Below, piece by piece: positions 1 through 9,003 of a stretch of DNA of 64,000 nt. A program made the translations under genes and the position numbers. Location: contig JYJJ01000055.1 of NCBI GenBank assembly GCA_003263775.1, positions 51,341 to 115,340 on the forward strand, written 5' to 3'. The notes beneath the pieces were generated by a model. It did not search any database and had not been told where the DNA came from. It worked only from the letters and a program-made list of their open reading frames with translations. Origin of the DNA: Vibrio maritimus. GTDB taxonomy: Bacteria > Pseudomonadota > Gammaproteobacteria > Enterobacterales > Vibrionaceae. The first letter of the stretch is position 1; each line of letters begins with the position of its first letter.

Positions 1-76
1 GTGTGAAGTGCGCTGAAAATCGCCATGGTCAAGCGGTATAGCATGTGGCGCCTGGCTAGGAGAAAACGAGAACATA
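1..76. other. Window edge upstream of the GIY-YIG gene
   Basis: No complete gene fits here. One plus-strand frame is open from base 3 to a TAG at 39-41 and could be the last dozen codons of a gene that starts outside the window, but this cannot be told from chance. A purine-rich AGGAGA lies at 58-63, some 13 bases before the next start codon. Confidence 0.25.
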
Positions 77-379
77 ATGAACGCAAAAAAAACTAAAAAA
101 CCGTGCGTCTACATTACCACCTCGAAAGGGCGTGGCGTGGTTTATATCGGTGTGACATCCAACCTTTCGAAGCGCATTTGGAAACACAAACACGGTGTGA
201 CGGAAGGCATCGTCAAGAAGTATCAAGTTAATCAGCTTGTACATTATGAGTGGTATGAAACGATGGAGGAGGCAGCCTCAAGAGAGTTGCAATTGCGCCA
301 GTGGAAACGGGCTTGGAAGAATGACTTGGTAACGACGAATAATCCTTACTGGAAGGATTTAAGTCACGAGCTTTGGTGA
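77..379 (+). CDS. GIY-YIG nuclease superfamily small protein
   Basis: A 100-residue protein with the compact GIY-YIG fold seen in UvrC, homing nucleases and many short bacterial proteins. The GIY element appears as VYI at residues 11-13 and the YIG element at 23-25, followed by the conserved basic helix with Arg33 and a family-typical RELQLRQWKR segment near residues 69-78. The length matches the free-standing single-domain family, which is usually annotated only as an excinuclease-like or GIY-YIG protein. Cellular role and substrate are unknown; nuclease activity is inferred from the fold alone. The gene converges on hslU and shares a bidirectional terminator with it. Confidence 0.85.
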   Translation: MNAKKTKKPCVYITTSKGRGVVYIGVTSNLSKRIWKHKHGVTEGIVKKYQVNQLVHYEWYETMEEAASRELQLRQWKRAWKNDLVTTNNPYWKDLSHELW

Positions 380-382
380 ATA

Positions 383-411
383 AAAAAACGGCACGATGAG
401 TGCCGTTTTTT
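383..411. terminator. Bidirectional rho-independent terminator
   Basis: The stem CGGCAC/GTGCCG (389-394 with 400-405) is extended by an A-run on the left and a T-run on the right, with a five-base loop. It can end both the GIY-YIG transcript and the hslVU transcript. Confidence 0.85.
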
Positions 412-427
412 AGCTGTTAAGGAGAAA

Positions 428-1762
428 TTAAAGAATAAAGCGACTCAAATCTTCATCTTCAACAAACTCACCTAACTTCGATTTCACGTAGCCTGAGTCA
501 ATCACCAGTTTAGAACCAGGTTTGTCGGTCGCTTCAAATGAAATCTCATCCATTAGACGCTCCATCACAGTATGAAGGCGACGCGCACCGATGTTCTCGG
601 TCGTTTCGTTCACTGTCCACGCTGCATCCGCGATCTGTTGGATGCCGTCGGTGGTAAACTCAACATCGACTTCTTCCGTTTTCATCAGCGCGATGTATTG
701 CTCTGTCAGTGAGGCTTTTGGCTCGGTTAGGATGCGTTTAAAGTCATCGCTGCTTAGCGCTTCTAGCTCTACACGAATTGGCAGGCGGCCTTGTAGCTCC
801 GGAATAAGATCGGATGGCTTAGCCACTTGGAACGCACCAGAGGTAATAAACAGGATGTGGTCTGTTTTCACCATGCCGTGTTTGGTTGAAACGGTGCTGC
901 CTTCAATCAGTGGCAGTAGATCGCGCTGTACACCTTCACGTGATACATCTGGGCCTGATGCTTCACCACGCTTACAGATTTTATCGATCTCATCGATAAA
1001 CACGATACCGTTGTTTTCAACGTTGTAGATCGCTTGCTCTTTTAGCTCTTCTTGATTGACCAGCTTCGCAGCTTCTTCTTCGACAAGGGCTTTGAAAGCA
1101 TCTTTGATTTTTAGCTTGCGCTTCTTCTTGGTGTCACCACCAAGGTTTTGGAACATGCTTTGCAGCTGGTTTGTCATCTCTTCCATACCAGGAGGCGCCA
1201 TGATCTCTACGCCCATTTGAGGTGCGGCGGTTTCGATGTCGATTTCTTTGTCATCAAGCTTGCCTTCGCGCAACTTCTTGCGGAAGATTTGGCGAGTGTT
1301 AGAAGAAGAGTCATCTGGTTGCTCGTTTTGACCCCAAGCATCACGTGCTGGTGGTAGTAGGGCATCAAGAATACGTTCTTCCGCTTGCTCTTCGGCGCGG
1401 AATTTCACTTTTTCCATCGCTTGCTGGTGGGTCATCTTGATCGCCACATCTGTGAGGTCACGGATGATGGTTTCTACTTCTTTACCCACGTAGCCGACTT
1501 CGGTGAACTTGGTGGCTTCGACTTTGATAAACGGAGCATTAGCTAGTTTCGCTAGGCGGCGTGCAATCTCGGTTTTACCCACACCCGTTGGACCGATCAT
1601 TAAGATATTCTTTGGTGACACTTCTACACGCAAGCTCTCTTCAAGCTGCATGCGACGCCAGCGGTTACGCAGTGCGATAGCAACAGAGCGCTTAGCTTTG
1701 TCTTGGCCAATGATATGGCGGTTTAACTCATGAACAATCTCGCGAGGGGTCATCTCAGACAT
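428..1762 (-). CDS. hslU: ATP-dependent protease HslVU, ATPase subunit HslU
   Basis: The AAA+ unfoldase of the HslVU (ClpYQ) protease recognises and unfolds substrates and feeds them into the HslV chamber in the cytoplasm. The 444-residue length is that of the family. The Walker A motif GPTGVGKT is at residues 57-64, the central-pore loop GYVG at 90-93 and a Walker B of the form GIVFIDEID near 250. The C-terminal tail ends in SRFIL, the segment known to insert into HslV. The charged I-domain lies between the two Walker motifs. It follows hslV in the same direction after a 52-base spacer, so the two are co-transcribed. Confidence 0.97.
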   Translation of the reverse strand: MSEMTPREIVHELNRHIIGQDKAKRSVAIALRNRWRRMQLEESLRVEVSPKNILMIGPTGVGKTEIARRLAKLANAPFIKVEATKFTEVGYVGKEVETIIRDLTDVAIKMTHQQAMEKVKFRAEEQAEERILDALLPPARDAWGQNEQPDDSSSNTRQIFRKKLREGKLDDKEIDIETAAPQMGVEIMAPPGMEEMTNQLQSMFQNLGGDTKKKRKLKIKDAFKALVEEEAAKLVNQEELKEQAIYNVENNGIVFIDEIDKICKRGEASGPDVSREGVQRDLLPLIEGSTVSTKHGMVKTDHILFITSGAFQVAKPSDLIPELQGRLPIRVELEALSSDDFKRILTEPKASLTEQYIALMKTEEVDVEFTTDGIQQIADAAWTVNETTENIGARRLHTVMERLMDEISFEATDKPGSKLVIDSGYVKSKLGEFVEDEDLSRFIL

Positions 1763-1814
1763 AATTAATTCCTTACAAAAAATCAGACACTATTTGGTTT
1801 TTGGAACGCGCGAA

Positions 1815-2345
1815 TCACGCGTCGCTTTCTAGTTCTTCAATAGTGTGGTGATGGTTGGTGAACACACAAATATCGCCAGCAATCTTAAGTGCTTTCTCTG
1901 CGATCTCGCGCGCGTCTAATTCAGTGTTTTCAAGCAGTGCAGTCGCAGCTGCTTGCGCAAAGTTACCACCTGAGCCAATGGCAATCAGGTCATTCTCTGG
2001 CTGAACCACGTCACCGTTACCGGTGATAATCAGTGAAGCGGTTTCATCCGCTACCGCTAATAGCGCTTCTAGTTTGCGAAGTGCACGGTCGCTACGCCAG
2101 TCTTTAGCAAGTTCAACCGCCGCTTTGGTTAGGTGGCCTTGGTGCATTTGCAGCTTGCTTTCAAAACGCTCAAACAGAGTAAACGCATCAGCCGTACCGC
2201 CAGCAAAACCTGCGAGTACTTGGTTGTTGTAGAGTCTACGAACCTTGCGGGCATTGCCTTTCATTACGGTGTTGCCTAGGGATACTTGTCCATCACCCGC
2301 GATCACGACTTTGTTGTTACGACGTACAGATACAATAGTAGTCAC
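1815..2345 (-). CDS. hslV: ATP-dependent protease HslVU, peptidase subunit HslV
   Basis: The proteasome-beta-like threonine peptidase forms the double hexamer of HslVU. The start is GTG at 2345-2343, preceded by GAGG eight bases upstream. The second residue is Thr, so removal of the initiator Met exposes the N-terminal Thr nucleophile (TTIVSVRR), which supports this start. The length of 176 residues is normal. It is the first gene of the hslVU pair; the spacer upstream contains a short tandem-repeat element and no clear promoter that I can name. Confidence 0.97.
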   Translation of the reverse strand: MTTIVSVRRNNKVVIAGDGQVSLGNTVMKGNARKVRRLYNNQVLAGFAGGTADAFTLFERFESKLQMHQGHLTKAAVELAKDWRSDRALRKLEALLAVADETASLIITGNGDVVQPENDLIAIGSGGNFAQAAATALLENTELDAREIAEKALKIAGDICVFTNHHHTIEELESDA

Positions 2346-2431
2346 GACGTTTGCCTCTTATTGGTTTTAATTTGGTTATGGAATGGATATGTGGACGCGA
2401 GGAATGGAATTCAAGGGAGGGAAGAGCGGTT

Positions 2432-2590
2432 TAAGAGCGGGACTATGGCCCTGTGGCCTGAGGGGAACGAGCAGTGTATTAAACTAGATAGTTTTGAGGC
2501 CCTATGGTTTTGTAGACCATAGGACCATAGGACCATAGGACCATAGGACCATAGGACCATAGGACCATAGGACCATAGGACCATAGGACC
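2432..2590. repeat. Short tandem repeat element, nine copies of CCATAGGA
   Basis: Between hslV and ftsN, nine perfect 8-bp CCATAGGA units run from 2517 to 2588 and end in CC. On the left, CCTATGGT (2501-2508) is the inverted form of the unit. Further left, TTAAGAGCGGGACTATGG (2432-2449) matches the complement of 8983-9000 at 16 of 18 bases. The same unit and flank recur at 8865-8995, so this is one copy of a dispersed element. A 71-residue minus-strand frame across it is an artefact of the repeat. Confidence 0.9.
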
Positions 2591-2598
2591 CCAAAAAC

Positions 2599-3147
2599 CT
2601 ACTGCGCTTCCTTCCAAATAGCACAAGGCTCGATCTTAGCGCGCTGCAACTTATGCTTATCACGCTCAGCATCGCGTTTCAGCTTGTATGGACCCAGTAC
2701 GACTCTAAACCAGCTGCTGTTTTCTTTCTTGCGAATTTGGCTTGAGATTCCTTGGAAGGCAATGTCCAACTTACGAGCTTCCGCTTGTGCTAGCGTTTTG
2801 TAGGCGCCGCACTGCATGATGTAAGGGATTTTAGAAACCACTTGCTCTTTGGCTTTCACCTCAACCTCACGCTTTGGTAAGGTTTCCACGTAGTCCCACT
2901 TTTCTTCAGGTGGTGGTGGGATTGGTTTCGCCGGCTTAGGTTTCGGCTTTGGTGCTGGTTTGGTGGCCACAGGAGCGGGTTTGGCTGGCTCAGGGTCGTT
3001 ACTTAGTAGGTACAACCCGTAACCAAAGCCACTGGCGAGCAAAATCGCTAGCAAGCCACTGCGCCAGGGTTTCTTACCGGAAGTTTTCTTTTTTGCAGGG
3101 CGACGGCTGGTGCCTTTGCCCCGTCTTACATAGTCTCGGTTTGCCAC
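2599..3147 (-). CDS. ftsN: Cell division protein FtsN
   Basis: A late divisome protein that activates septal peptidoglycan synthesis. The 182-residue protein has a short basic cytoplasmic tail, one membrane segment at about residues 31-50, a Pro/Lys/Ala-rich periplasmic linker and a C-terminal SPOR domain (about 105-180) that binds denuded septal glycan. The start follows the basic N-terminus MANRDYVRRG typical of FtsN. It lies between cytR and hslVU, the order found across Vibrio and the enterics. Confidence 0.95.
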   Translation of the reverse strand: MANRDYVRRGKGTSRRPAKKKTSGKKPWRSGLLAILLASGFGYGLYLLSNDPEPAKPAPVATKPAPKPKPKPAKPIPPPPEEKWDYVETLPKREVEVKAKEQVVSKIPYIMQCGAYKTLAQAEARKLDIAFQGISSQIRKKENSSWFRVVLGPYKLKRDAERDKHKLQRAKIEPCAIWKEAQ

Positions 3148-3228
3148 TTAGATTGGTTCTGATTGAAATAACTCACTGACCTCATGGTAAATACCGCAAG
3201 GTCAAGTTGCAAGTCAGTATCGTGCCAA

Positions 3229-4236
3229 CTATAAGATTCTTGGAGGAGCCGCACTGTCGCGGATCACAAGTTCGGTATCCAATAAGCGAGAGCCTGCACG
3301 AACGTCTGCGCCTTTGAGTACTTCAAGCATCATATACATCGCTTGGCGGCCAATCTCATAGCGCGGCTGAGAGACGGTGGTTAGCGGCGGATCGCAGTAT
3401 TGAGCAAATTGAATATCATCAAAACCCACTACCGATAAGTCTTGAGGGACTCGCAATCCGAGCTTCTTCGCTTCCTGCATTGCGCCAATCGCCATCACGT
3501 CGTTGTGACAGAATATTGCAGTCGGCGGCTCAGGTAGAGCGAGTAGGGTACGAACCAATCGCGCGCCCGCTTCAAATGTGAAGTCACCTTTGACTGTGTA
3601 GGCTGGATTCATCGGCAGGCCCGCTCGGCGCAGCGCTTGCTGATAGCCTTGCTGTCTAAAGCGACACAAAAACGCGGTGTCAGGACCGGCGATTTGTGCA
3701 ATGCGCTTATGACCTAAATTAGAAAGGTAGTTAACGGCCTCAAATGCTGAGGTGAGGTTATCAATATGAACCGTTGGTAGCTCAAGCTCTGGTGCAAATT
3801 CGCACGCCATCACAATGGGTGGCAGGTTTTTTTGCTCTGGCTTACTGATATCAAACGGAAGGTCCGTGCCGAGTAGCAGCATTCCATCAGCTTGTTTGGT
3901 AAACACGAGATTTACAAATGAGGTTTCACGTTTTTTCGACTGACCACTGTCGCCCAGTAACACCAGGTAACCATGTTCCATTGCGGCATCTTCAATACCA
4001 CGAATGATCTCGGAAAAATACGGGTCGCAAATGTCGGGTACAATCGTCACTATGGTTTTGGATTCATTTCTGCGAAGATTGCGTGCGAGTGAATTGGGAG
4101 AATAACCAGCTTCCAAAACAGCATCTTCAACACGTTTACGCGTAGAAGATGACACTTTTTCTGGGTTCATCAAAGCTCTCGAAACCGTAGCCGTTGAGAC
4201 GCCTGCAAGCTGGGCAACATCCTTCATTGTCGCCAT
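3229..4236 (-). CDS. cytR: LacI-family transcriptional repressor CytR
   Basis: A 335-residue LacI/GalR-type repressor. The N-terminal helix-turn-helix (MKDVAQLAGVSTATVSRAL, residues 4-22) and hinge are followed by a periplasmic-binding-protein-like effector domain. In the enterics CytR represses nucleoside uptake and catabolism and acts as an anti-activator with CRP; in Vibrio it has also been linked to competence and biofilm. Position between ftsN and priA, plus the DVAQLAGVSTATVSRALMNP sequence, identifies CytR rather than another family member. A perfect CRP site lies about 210 bases upstream. Confidence 0.95.
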   Translation of the reverse strand: MATMKDVAQLAGVSTATVSRALMNPEKVSSSTRKRVEDAVLEAGYSPNSLARNLRRNESKTIVTIVPDICDPYFSEIIRGIEDAAMEHGYLVLLGDSGQSKKRETSFVNLVFTKQADGMLLLGTDLPFDISKPEQKNLPPIVMACEFAPELELPTVHIDNLTSAFEAVNYLSNLGHKRIAQIAGPDTAFLCRFRQQGYQQALRRAGLPMNPAYTVKGDFTFEAGARLVRTLLALPEPPTAIFCHNDVMAIGAMQEAKKLGLRVPQDLSVVGFDDIQFAQYCDPPLTTVSQPRYEIGRQAMYMMLEVLKGADVRAGSRLLDTELVIRDSAAPPRIL

Positions 4237-4539
4237 AAACGTGTGTCCTCTCTCTGTATGTCTGAACCTATCGGGAAGTTCTATTATTTATTGTTATCTT
4301 TCCCTGTAGGTTATTCCTGTGTTAAATGATTAATTTATCTAGTAAATAGACTTATAAGATCTATTTTTACAATCATGAACCAATACTAAATATTATTCAT
4401 TTCTCGAATGAAAGTTACGGCCTGATTAACAGATTTTGCAAAACAATTGTGAAGCATATCACAAGTAGCACCGCTTATGGTTTTGTCATTAACCATTTTG
4501 CCCGGTGCCTTAGCCCTAGCATTGGTTGAGAATTCACAT
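4237..4539 (-). promoter_or_regulatory. cytR upstream region
   Basis: This 303-base AT-rich spacer separates priA from cytR, both on the minus strand. It holds the CRP palindrome at 4448-4463 and otherwise no gene. The cytR promoter must lie here; I cannot assign its -35 and -10 with confidence. Confidence 0.6.
4448..4463. promoter_or_regulatory. CRP binding site upstream of cytR
   Basis: TGTGAAGCATATCACA is an exact match to the CRP consensus TGTGA-N6-TCACA. The nearest downstream gene in a suitable orientation is cytR, whose promoter is CRP-dependent in E. coli. The crp gene itself is in this window. Confidence 0.8.
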
Positions 4540-6741
4540 CTAGCTGAGGTCTTGTGGCTCAACATCGAGTGACCAGCGCACTTTTTTTGCTAAAGGCAAC
4601 TGAGCAATGACAGGTTTAGCCGCGCTGATGATCTTCTGCATTTGTGGTCGACTCGGCACTTGCAGCACTAATTGCCAGCGCGCTTTTCCGGCGCGTTTTG
4701 CTATTGGGGCAGGGGTTGGGCCAAGTACCATGCACGCGTTATCAAATAGCGGATGTGCTTCCAATGAGTAGCGTACTTGCCTTAAGAAGTTCTCGACATC
4801 GTTACTGTTGTTGGCTTCGGCGCGAACCAAAGTCAAAAAGCTAAATGGTGGCAACTTGGCTAGTTTACGTTCTTCAATCACCGTTTCCGCAAAGTGTCGG
4901 TAGTCTTTATGCAGCAAGCTTTGCAGCAATGGATGTTCTGGGTGGTGAGTTTGTAGCAGTACTTCGCCTGGCTTGCTGGCGCGACCTGCGCGACCTGCGA
5001 CTTGGATAAAGAGTTGTGCCAGCCTTTCCGAGGCTCGGAAGTCACTGCTGTACAGCGAACCATCGACATCCAACAGCGCCACAAGCGTCACATTAGGGAA
5101 GTGGTGCCCTTTAGCGAGCATTTGGGTACCAATCAAGATTTGATACTCATTCTTCTTGATAGCGTCTAATGCGGCCTCTAGGCTGCCTTTGCGCCTAGTG
5201 CTGTCACGGTCGATACGAATGGTATTGTATTCGGGAAATAAGCTCTCTAGCTGCGCCTCTAATTGCTCAGTCCCCACGCCCACAGTGACCAATTGATGCG
5301 ATCCGCAGCCTTCACACTGATGAACGATAGGGCGCTGCGAGCCACAATGGTGGCAGCGAATTTCATTGCTTGATTGGTGATAGGTGTAGTACGCATCGCA
5401 GCGGTGACACTCTGCTGTCCAGCCACATTCGTGGCACATCAGAGCAGGGCTAAATCCACGGCGGTTGAGGAATAGCATTACCTGATTGCCCGCCTCTAAA
5501 TGGCGGCGCAGCTCTGCGATAAGTGGTGCCGAGAGTCCAGCTTCGAGAAACTGACCTTTGACATCAATCACCTTGTTTGTGGTCGGAACGGCGAGTCCTG
5601 CGCGCTGACTGAGGATCAAATGATGATACTTTCCAGCGAGTGCGTTTTGCAGCGTTTCGATACACGGCGTTGCAGAGCCCAAAATGATAGGGATCTGCTC
5701 TTTGTTCGCTCGCATCACTGCTACGTCGCGAGCATGATAACGAAGGCTATCTTGCTGTTTGTAGGACGTATCGTGCTCTTCATCGACAATAATGATACCG
5801 AGATCGGCAAACGGTGTTAGCAGTGCCGAGCGAGTGCCGATAACAATGCCAGCGACCTTATCACGTGCACTTAACCAAGCGTTGAGACGCTCAGTGTCAT
5901 TGAGTCCGGAGTGGATGACCTCAATAGGCACATTAAAGCGTTTACGAAAGCGGTTGATAGTCTGTGGCGTGAGACCGATTTCCGGCACGAGAACCAAAGC
6001 TTGCTGGCCACGCTCTAATACGGGCTTAATCATTTGTAGGTAAACTTCGGTCTTACCTGAGCCTGTCACCCCTTCAAGTAGATAGCAACCAAATTCGGCC
6101 TGGCTATTCACGGAAGCGATAGCCACTGCCTGCTCGGCATTTAGGCGAAGATCGAGCGGATCGTTGCAGATCGCCTCTGGCCAAGTGGCGGACTGCGTCT
6201 GCTTCTCTATGGATGTGATCCAGCCTTTCTCTGTCAAAGTCTTGAGTACGGTCGTGCTGATATCATTATCGACAAAGGCTTGATGTGAGCATGGGCCTGA
6301 TTCGAGCATACTCATGACCTTGGCTTGCTTTACCGCGCGACCAAACCCAGAGATGAGCTGATTTTTACCCGACTCCGTGATGTGCCATTCAACAGTCGCC
6401 GCAAACTCTGCGGGTTTCCCTTTGCGCAGCGCTGCGGGTAGGGCATTACTTAACGTGTCCCCTAGCGGATACTGGTAATAAAGGCTGCACCATGAGATAA
6501 GCTCGAACAGCGGTTTAGACCAGACAGGTGAGCTGTCGAGCGCTGCTTTTATTGGTTTAAGTTTTTCTATCGGGAATTCAGATTCGTGGCTGAACGCTAT
6601 CACAATACCGACCAAGGTCTTTGGTCCAAAAGGGACAGACACGCGTCCGCCAACCACAGGAAATAGGTGGGCCGGAACTAGGTAGTCGAACTGTTTGTCG
6701 AGTGGCACAGGTAAAGCCACACGAGCGACATTTGGGCGCAT
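4540..6741 (-). CDS. priA: Primosomal replication protein N' (PriA helicase)
   Basis: A superfamily 2 3'-to-5' DNA helicase that reloads the replisome at stalled forks and D-loops. At 733 residues it is full length. An N-terminal 3'-DNA-binding domain comes first, then the Walker A motif GVTGSGKTE near 225, the DEEH box near 317, and a cysteine-rich zinc-binding insertion of about eight Cys between roughly 430 and 485 that contacts PriB and other primosome proteins. It is transcribed divergently from rpmE, the usual Vibrio arrangement. Confidence 0.97.
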   Translation of the reverse strand: MRPNVARVALPVPLDKQFDYLVPAHLFPVVGGRVSVPFGPKTLVGIVIAFSHESEFPIEKLKPIKAALDSSPVWSKPLFELISWCSLYYQYPLGDTLSNALPAALRKGKPAEFAATVEWHITESGKNQLISGFGRAVKQAKVMSMLESGPCSHQAFVDNDISTTVLKTLTEKGWITSIEKQTQSATWPEAICNDPLDLRLNAEQAVAIASVNSQAEFGCYLLEGVTGSGKTEVYLQMIKPVLERGQQALVLVPEIGLTPQTINRFRKRFNVPIEVIHSGLNDTERLNAWLSARDKVAGIVIGTRSALLTPFADLGIIIVDEEHDTSYKQQDSLRYHARDVAVMRANKEQIPIILGSATPCIETLQNALAGKYHHLILSQRAGLAVPTTNKVIDVKGQFLEAGLSAPLIAELRRHLEAGNQVMLFLNRRGFSPALMCHECGWTAECHRCDAYYTYHQSSNEIRCHHCGSQRPIVHQCEGCGSHQLVTVGVGTEQLEAQLESLFPEYNTIRIDRDSTRRKGSLEAALDAIKKNEYQILIGTQMLAKGHHFPNVTLVALLDVDGSLYSSDFRASERLAQLFIQVAGRAGRASKPGEVLLQTHHPEHPLLQSLLHKDYRHFAETVIEERKLAKLPPFSFLTLVRAEANNSNDVENFLRQVRYSLEAHPLFDNACMVLGPTPAPIAKRAGKARWQLVLQVPSRPQMQKIISAAKPVIAQLPLAKKVRWSLDVEPQDLS

Positions 6742-7024
6742 AATGAGGTCGATATTGATAAAGTAGAGGTCTATTCTAACGGTATGGGCTGCCTTGTATA
6801 GACTGCGTAATCAATTTATCGGCTAGGGTGCACCGAAGGTGGCGAAAAAAGTCGCAATTTTAGTTGATTCCCATGGCACTATTCATTACTATACTGCGCC
6901 TTGATGGCATGGCTTCTTGCTTTCTTGTTAAAGTGTGAAGCGATGGTATCGACTATTTATTAACTACGTGTGGTGTCCGGCTTAGAATCGGATGGCGACA
7001 CGGCCTAAATTATTGAGGTTTCCC

Positions 7025-7243
7025 ATGAAAGCTGGTATCCACCCAGAATACAAAGCTGTAACAGCAACTTGCTCTTGCGGCAACACATTCGAATTCAACT
7101 CTACTCTAGGTAAAGATTCTATCCACCTAGACGTATGTGACAAGTGCCACCCATTCTACACTGGTAAGCAACGTATCGTTGATACTGGCGGCCGTGTTGA
7201 TCGCTTCAACAAGCGTTTCGGTGCTCTATCTAGCAAGAAGTAA
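7025..7243 (+). CDS. rpmE: 50S ribosomal protein L31, zinc-binding form
   Basis: A ribosomal large-subunit protein of 72 residues. I chose ATG 7025 over an in-frame ATG 33 bases upstream because it gives the family N-terminus MKAGIHPEY and is preceded by a GAGG element at 7015-7018. Cys16, Cys18, Cys38 and Cys41 form the zinc site of the C-plus type of L31, the form replaced by the Zn-free paralogue under zinc limitation in many bacteria. It is a single-gene unit followed by a strong terminator. Confidence 0.97.
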   Translation: MKAGIHPEYKAVTATCSCGNTFEFNSTLGKDSIHLDVCDKCHPFYTGKQRIVDTGGRVDRFNKRFGALSSKK

Positions 7244-7262
7244 TTATTACTTTTGCAGATTA

Positions 7263-7288
7263 AAAAAGGACGCTTCGGCGTCCTTTTT
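7263..7288 (+). terminator. Rho-independent terminator of rpmE
   Basis: The perfect 11-bp stem AAAAAGGACGC / GCGTCCTTTTT is closed by a TTCG tetraloop. Confidence 0.92.
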
Positions 7289-7594
7289 GCGTTTTTAGGG
7301 CAACAGTAGCGTCCATTTTATGTGTCAATCTCAGTCCTTTGATTTTGGTACTCACTTCCAATTTTTTCCTGCTTTCATTTCGTCCATCCATTCAAAACCG
7401 TGATGAACTCGCGTAGTATTGTTTTTGCAAGGTATAACTTTGCCAGAGTATTGAACATCTGAGATACCTCCTCTCCGTTCAAATGTACCCACTCTGTGTA
7501 TGTAACCCTTTAGAAGCAAAGCTAATAAAAATTAACGGGTTTATACTCATAAAAAACAATACCATTCAGTCTCAAAAATGCAGGATCGCTAACC
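7289..7594. other. Intergenic region between rpmE and the malic enzyme gene
   Basis: A spacer of about 300 bases. It should hold the malic enzyme promoter, though I cannot place its elements. On the minus strand it also contains the reading frame at 7352-7519, listed separately. Nothing else is recognisable. Confidence 0.5.
7352..7519 (-). pseudogene. Possible small ORF or gene remnant
   Basis: This minus-strand frame is open for 55 codons from a TTG at 7519-7517 to a TGA at 7354-7352, with a protein-like, mixed-charge composition; it ends in GFEWMDEMKAGKNWK. It has no ATG and no Shine-Dalgarno sequence. A second minus-strand frame one base over is also open for about 43 codons, and an ATG at 7550 reads into the region but stops early. 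Given the frequent single-base losses in this window, the true frame is unclear. I do not recognise a family. It could be a decayed 3' gene fragment, a small gene broken by a sequence error, or chance. Confidence 0.3.
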
Positions 7595-8853
7595 ATGTCC
7601 GATGATCATCAAATCGACGAATTTCGCCAACAAGCGCTTGATTACCATGCCAACCCCGTCCCTGGAAAAATTGAAATAGCGTTAACTAAACCCGCTAACT
7701 CTGCTGCCGACCTAGCATTGGCCTATAGCCAGGTGTGGCTGAGCCAGTACGTGAAATCGCGCAAAATGCTGAGAACGTTTATAAGTACACCGCAAAGGGC
7801 AATATGGTTGCGGTGATCTCTAACGGCACCGCTATTTTAGGTCTCGGTAACCTAGGGCCAATGGCCTCTAAACCCGTAATGGAAGGTAAGGCTCTGCTGT
7901 TTAAGCGTTTTGCAGGCCTGGATTCTATTGATATCGAAGTCAAACACCGCACTATCGATGAGTTTGTTGACACGGTTGCTAACATCTCAGATACGTTTGG
8001 CGGTATTAACCTAGAAGATATTAAAGCGCCGGACTGTTTCGAAATTGAGCGTCGTCTAATCGAGCGCTGTGATGTGCCTGTATTCCACGATGACCAACAC
8101 GGTACTGCTATTGTTACCGCTGCAGGCATGCTCAATGCGATTGAGCTGCAGGGTAAAGATCTTAAAGAAGCAACGATTGTCTGCCTAGGAGCAGGTGCAG
8201 CGGCGATCGCTTGTATGGAGCTTTTGATCAAATGTGGCGCAATGCGCGAAAAGATCTACATGCTGGATCGTAAAGGCGTGATCCACACGCGTCGTGATGA
8301 TCTTAACGAGTACAAAGAGCTGTTTGCCAACAACACCGACAAGCGCACGCTAGAAGATGTGATTGAAGGTGCAGACTTATTCCTTGGTGTATCGGGCCCT
8401 GATTTGTTGCCACCAGAAGCACTTAAGTTGATGGCAGACAAGCCAATTGTGTTTGCTTGTTCAAACCCAGATCCTGAGATCAAACCGGAGCTAGCGCACC
8501 AGGTTCGTGATGATCTGATTATGGGTACGGGTCGTTCAGACTATCCAAACCAAGTAAACAACGTACTGTGTTTCCCGTTCATCTTCCGTGGCGCACTAGA
8601 TGTGCGTGCAAGCGAGATTAACGATGAGATGAAATTAGCAGCGGTAGAAGCGATTCGTGAACTAGCGAAAGAGCCGGTACCACAAGACGTACTGGATGCT
8701 GCCGGTGTTGAAGCGCTGACCTTTGGTAAAGATTACATCATTCCAAAACCGATGGATCCGCGTTTGCTGCCGCGTGTAGCTAAAGCAGTCGCGAAAGCGG
8801 CGGTTGAATCGGGTGTAGCTCGTATCGAGTTGCCTGAAAGCTATATGGATTAA
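7595..8853 (+). CDS. Short-form malic enzyme, interrupted by a one-base loss
   Basis: Malate oxidative decarboxylase, converting malate plus NAD(P)+ to pyruvate and CO2. It is the short type of about 420 residues, without the phosphotransacetylase domain of E. coli MaeB. The first 45 codons (from ATG 7595) run in one frame up to LALAYS, and the remainder (PGVAEPVREIA onward) in the next. The junction AGCCAGG at 7727-7733 would restore the frame if the CC at 7729-7730 were CCC. Downstream lie FHDDQHGTA (metal and substrate region) and a Rossmann motif GAGAAAIACMELL. Cofactor preference cannot be decided by eye. The break is probably a sequence error. Confidence 0.85.
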
Positions 8854-8864
8854 AAGATGGGAAA

Positions 8865-8995
8865 AGCGGTCCTATGGTCCTAGGCCCTAGGGAACAGCTT
8901 TTTAACTTCTAAAGAAATAAAAAAAGCGCATTGGACAAAGAACCAATGCGCTTTTTTACGACTTTACCATAGGACCATAGGACCATAGGACCGCT
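8865..8995. repeat. Inverted-repeat-bounded CCATAGGA element around a terminator
   Basis: A 16-bp perfect inverted repeat, AGCGGTCCTATGGTCC (8865-8880) and its complement (8980-8995), encloses the malic enzyme/metJ terminator. The right arm contains three tandem CCATAGGA units (8967-8990). Unit and flank match the element at 2432-2590, and the inner sequence GGGAACAGC resembles GGGGAACGAGC of that copy. Confidence 0.85.
8920..8957. terminator. Bidirectional terminator between the malic enzyme gene and metJ
   Basis: The 15-bp stem AAAAAAGCGCATTGG / CCAATGCGCTTTTTT has an eight-base loop. It serves the two convergent genes and sits inside the inverted-repeat element. Confidence 0.9.
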
Positions 8996-9003
8996 CTTAA
9001 TCT

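Noticed and set aside
591..1028. 145-residue plus-strand frame inside hslU
   Set aside because: It lies wholly antisense to a well-conserved gene and matches no family.
2517..2588. Possible CRISPR array
   Set aside because: Units are 8 bp and contiguous with no spacers; no cas genes nearby.
2411..2626. 71-residue minus-strand frame rich in GPMVLWSY
   Set aside because: It is the translation of the 8-bp tandem repeat, which is open because 24 bases make eight codons; no RBS and no family.
6992..7024. Upstream start for L31 adding [11 protein letters not shown]
   Set aside because: The extension has no family support, and a proper RBS and the family N-terminus occur at 7025.
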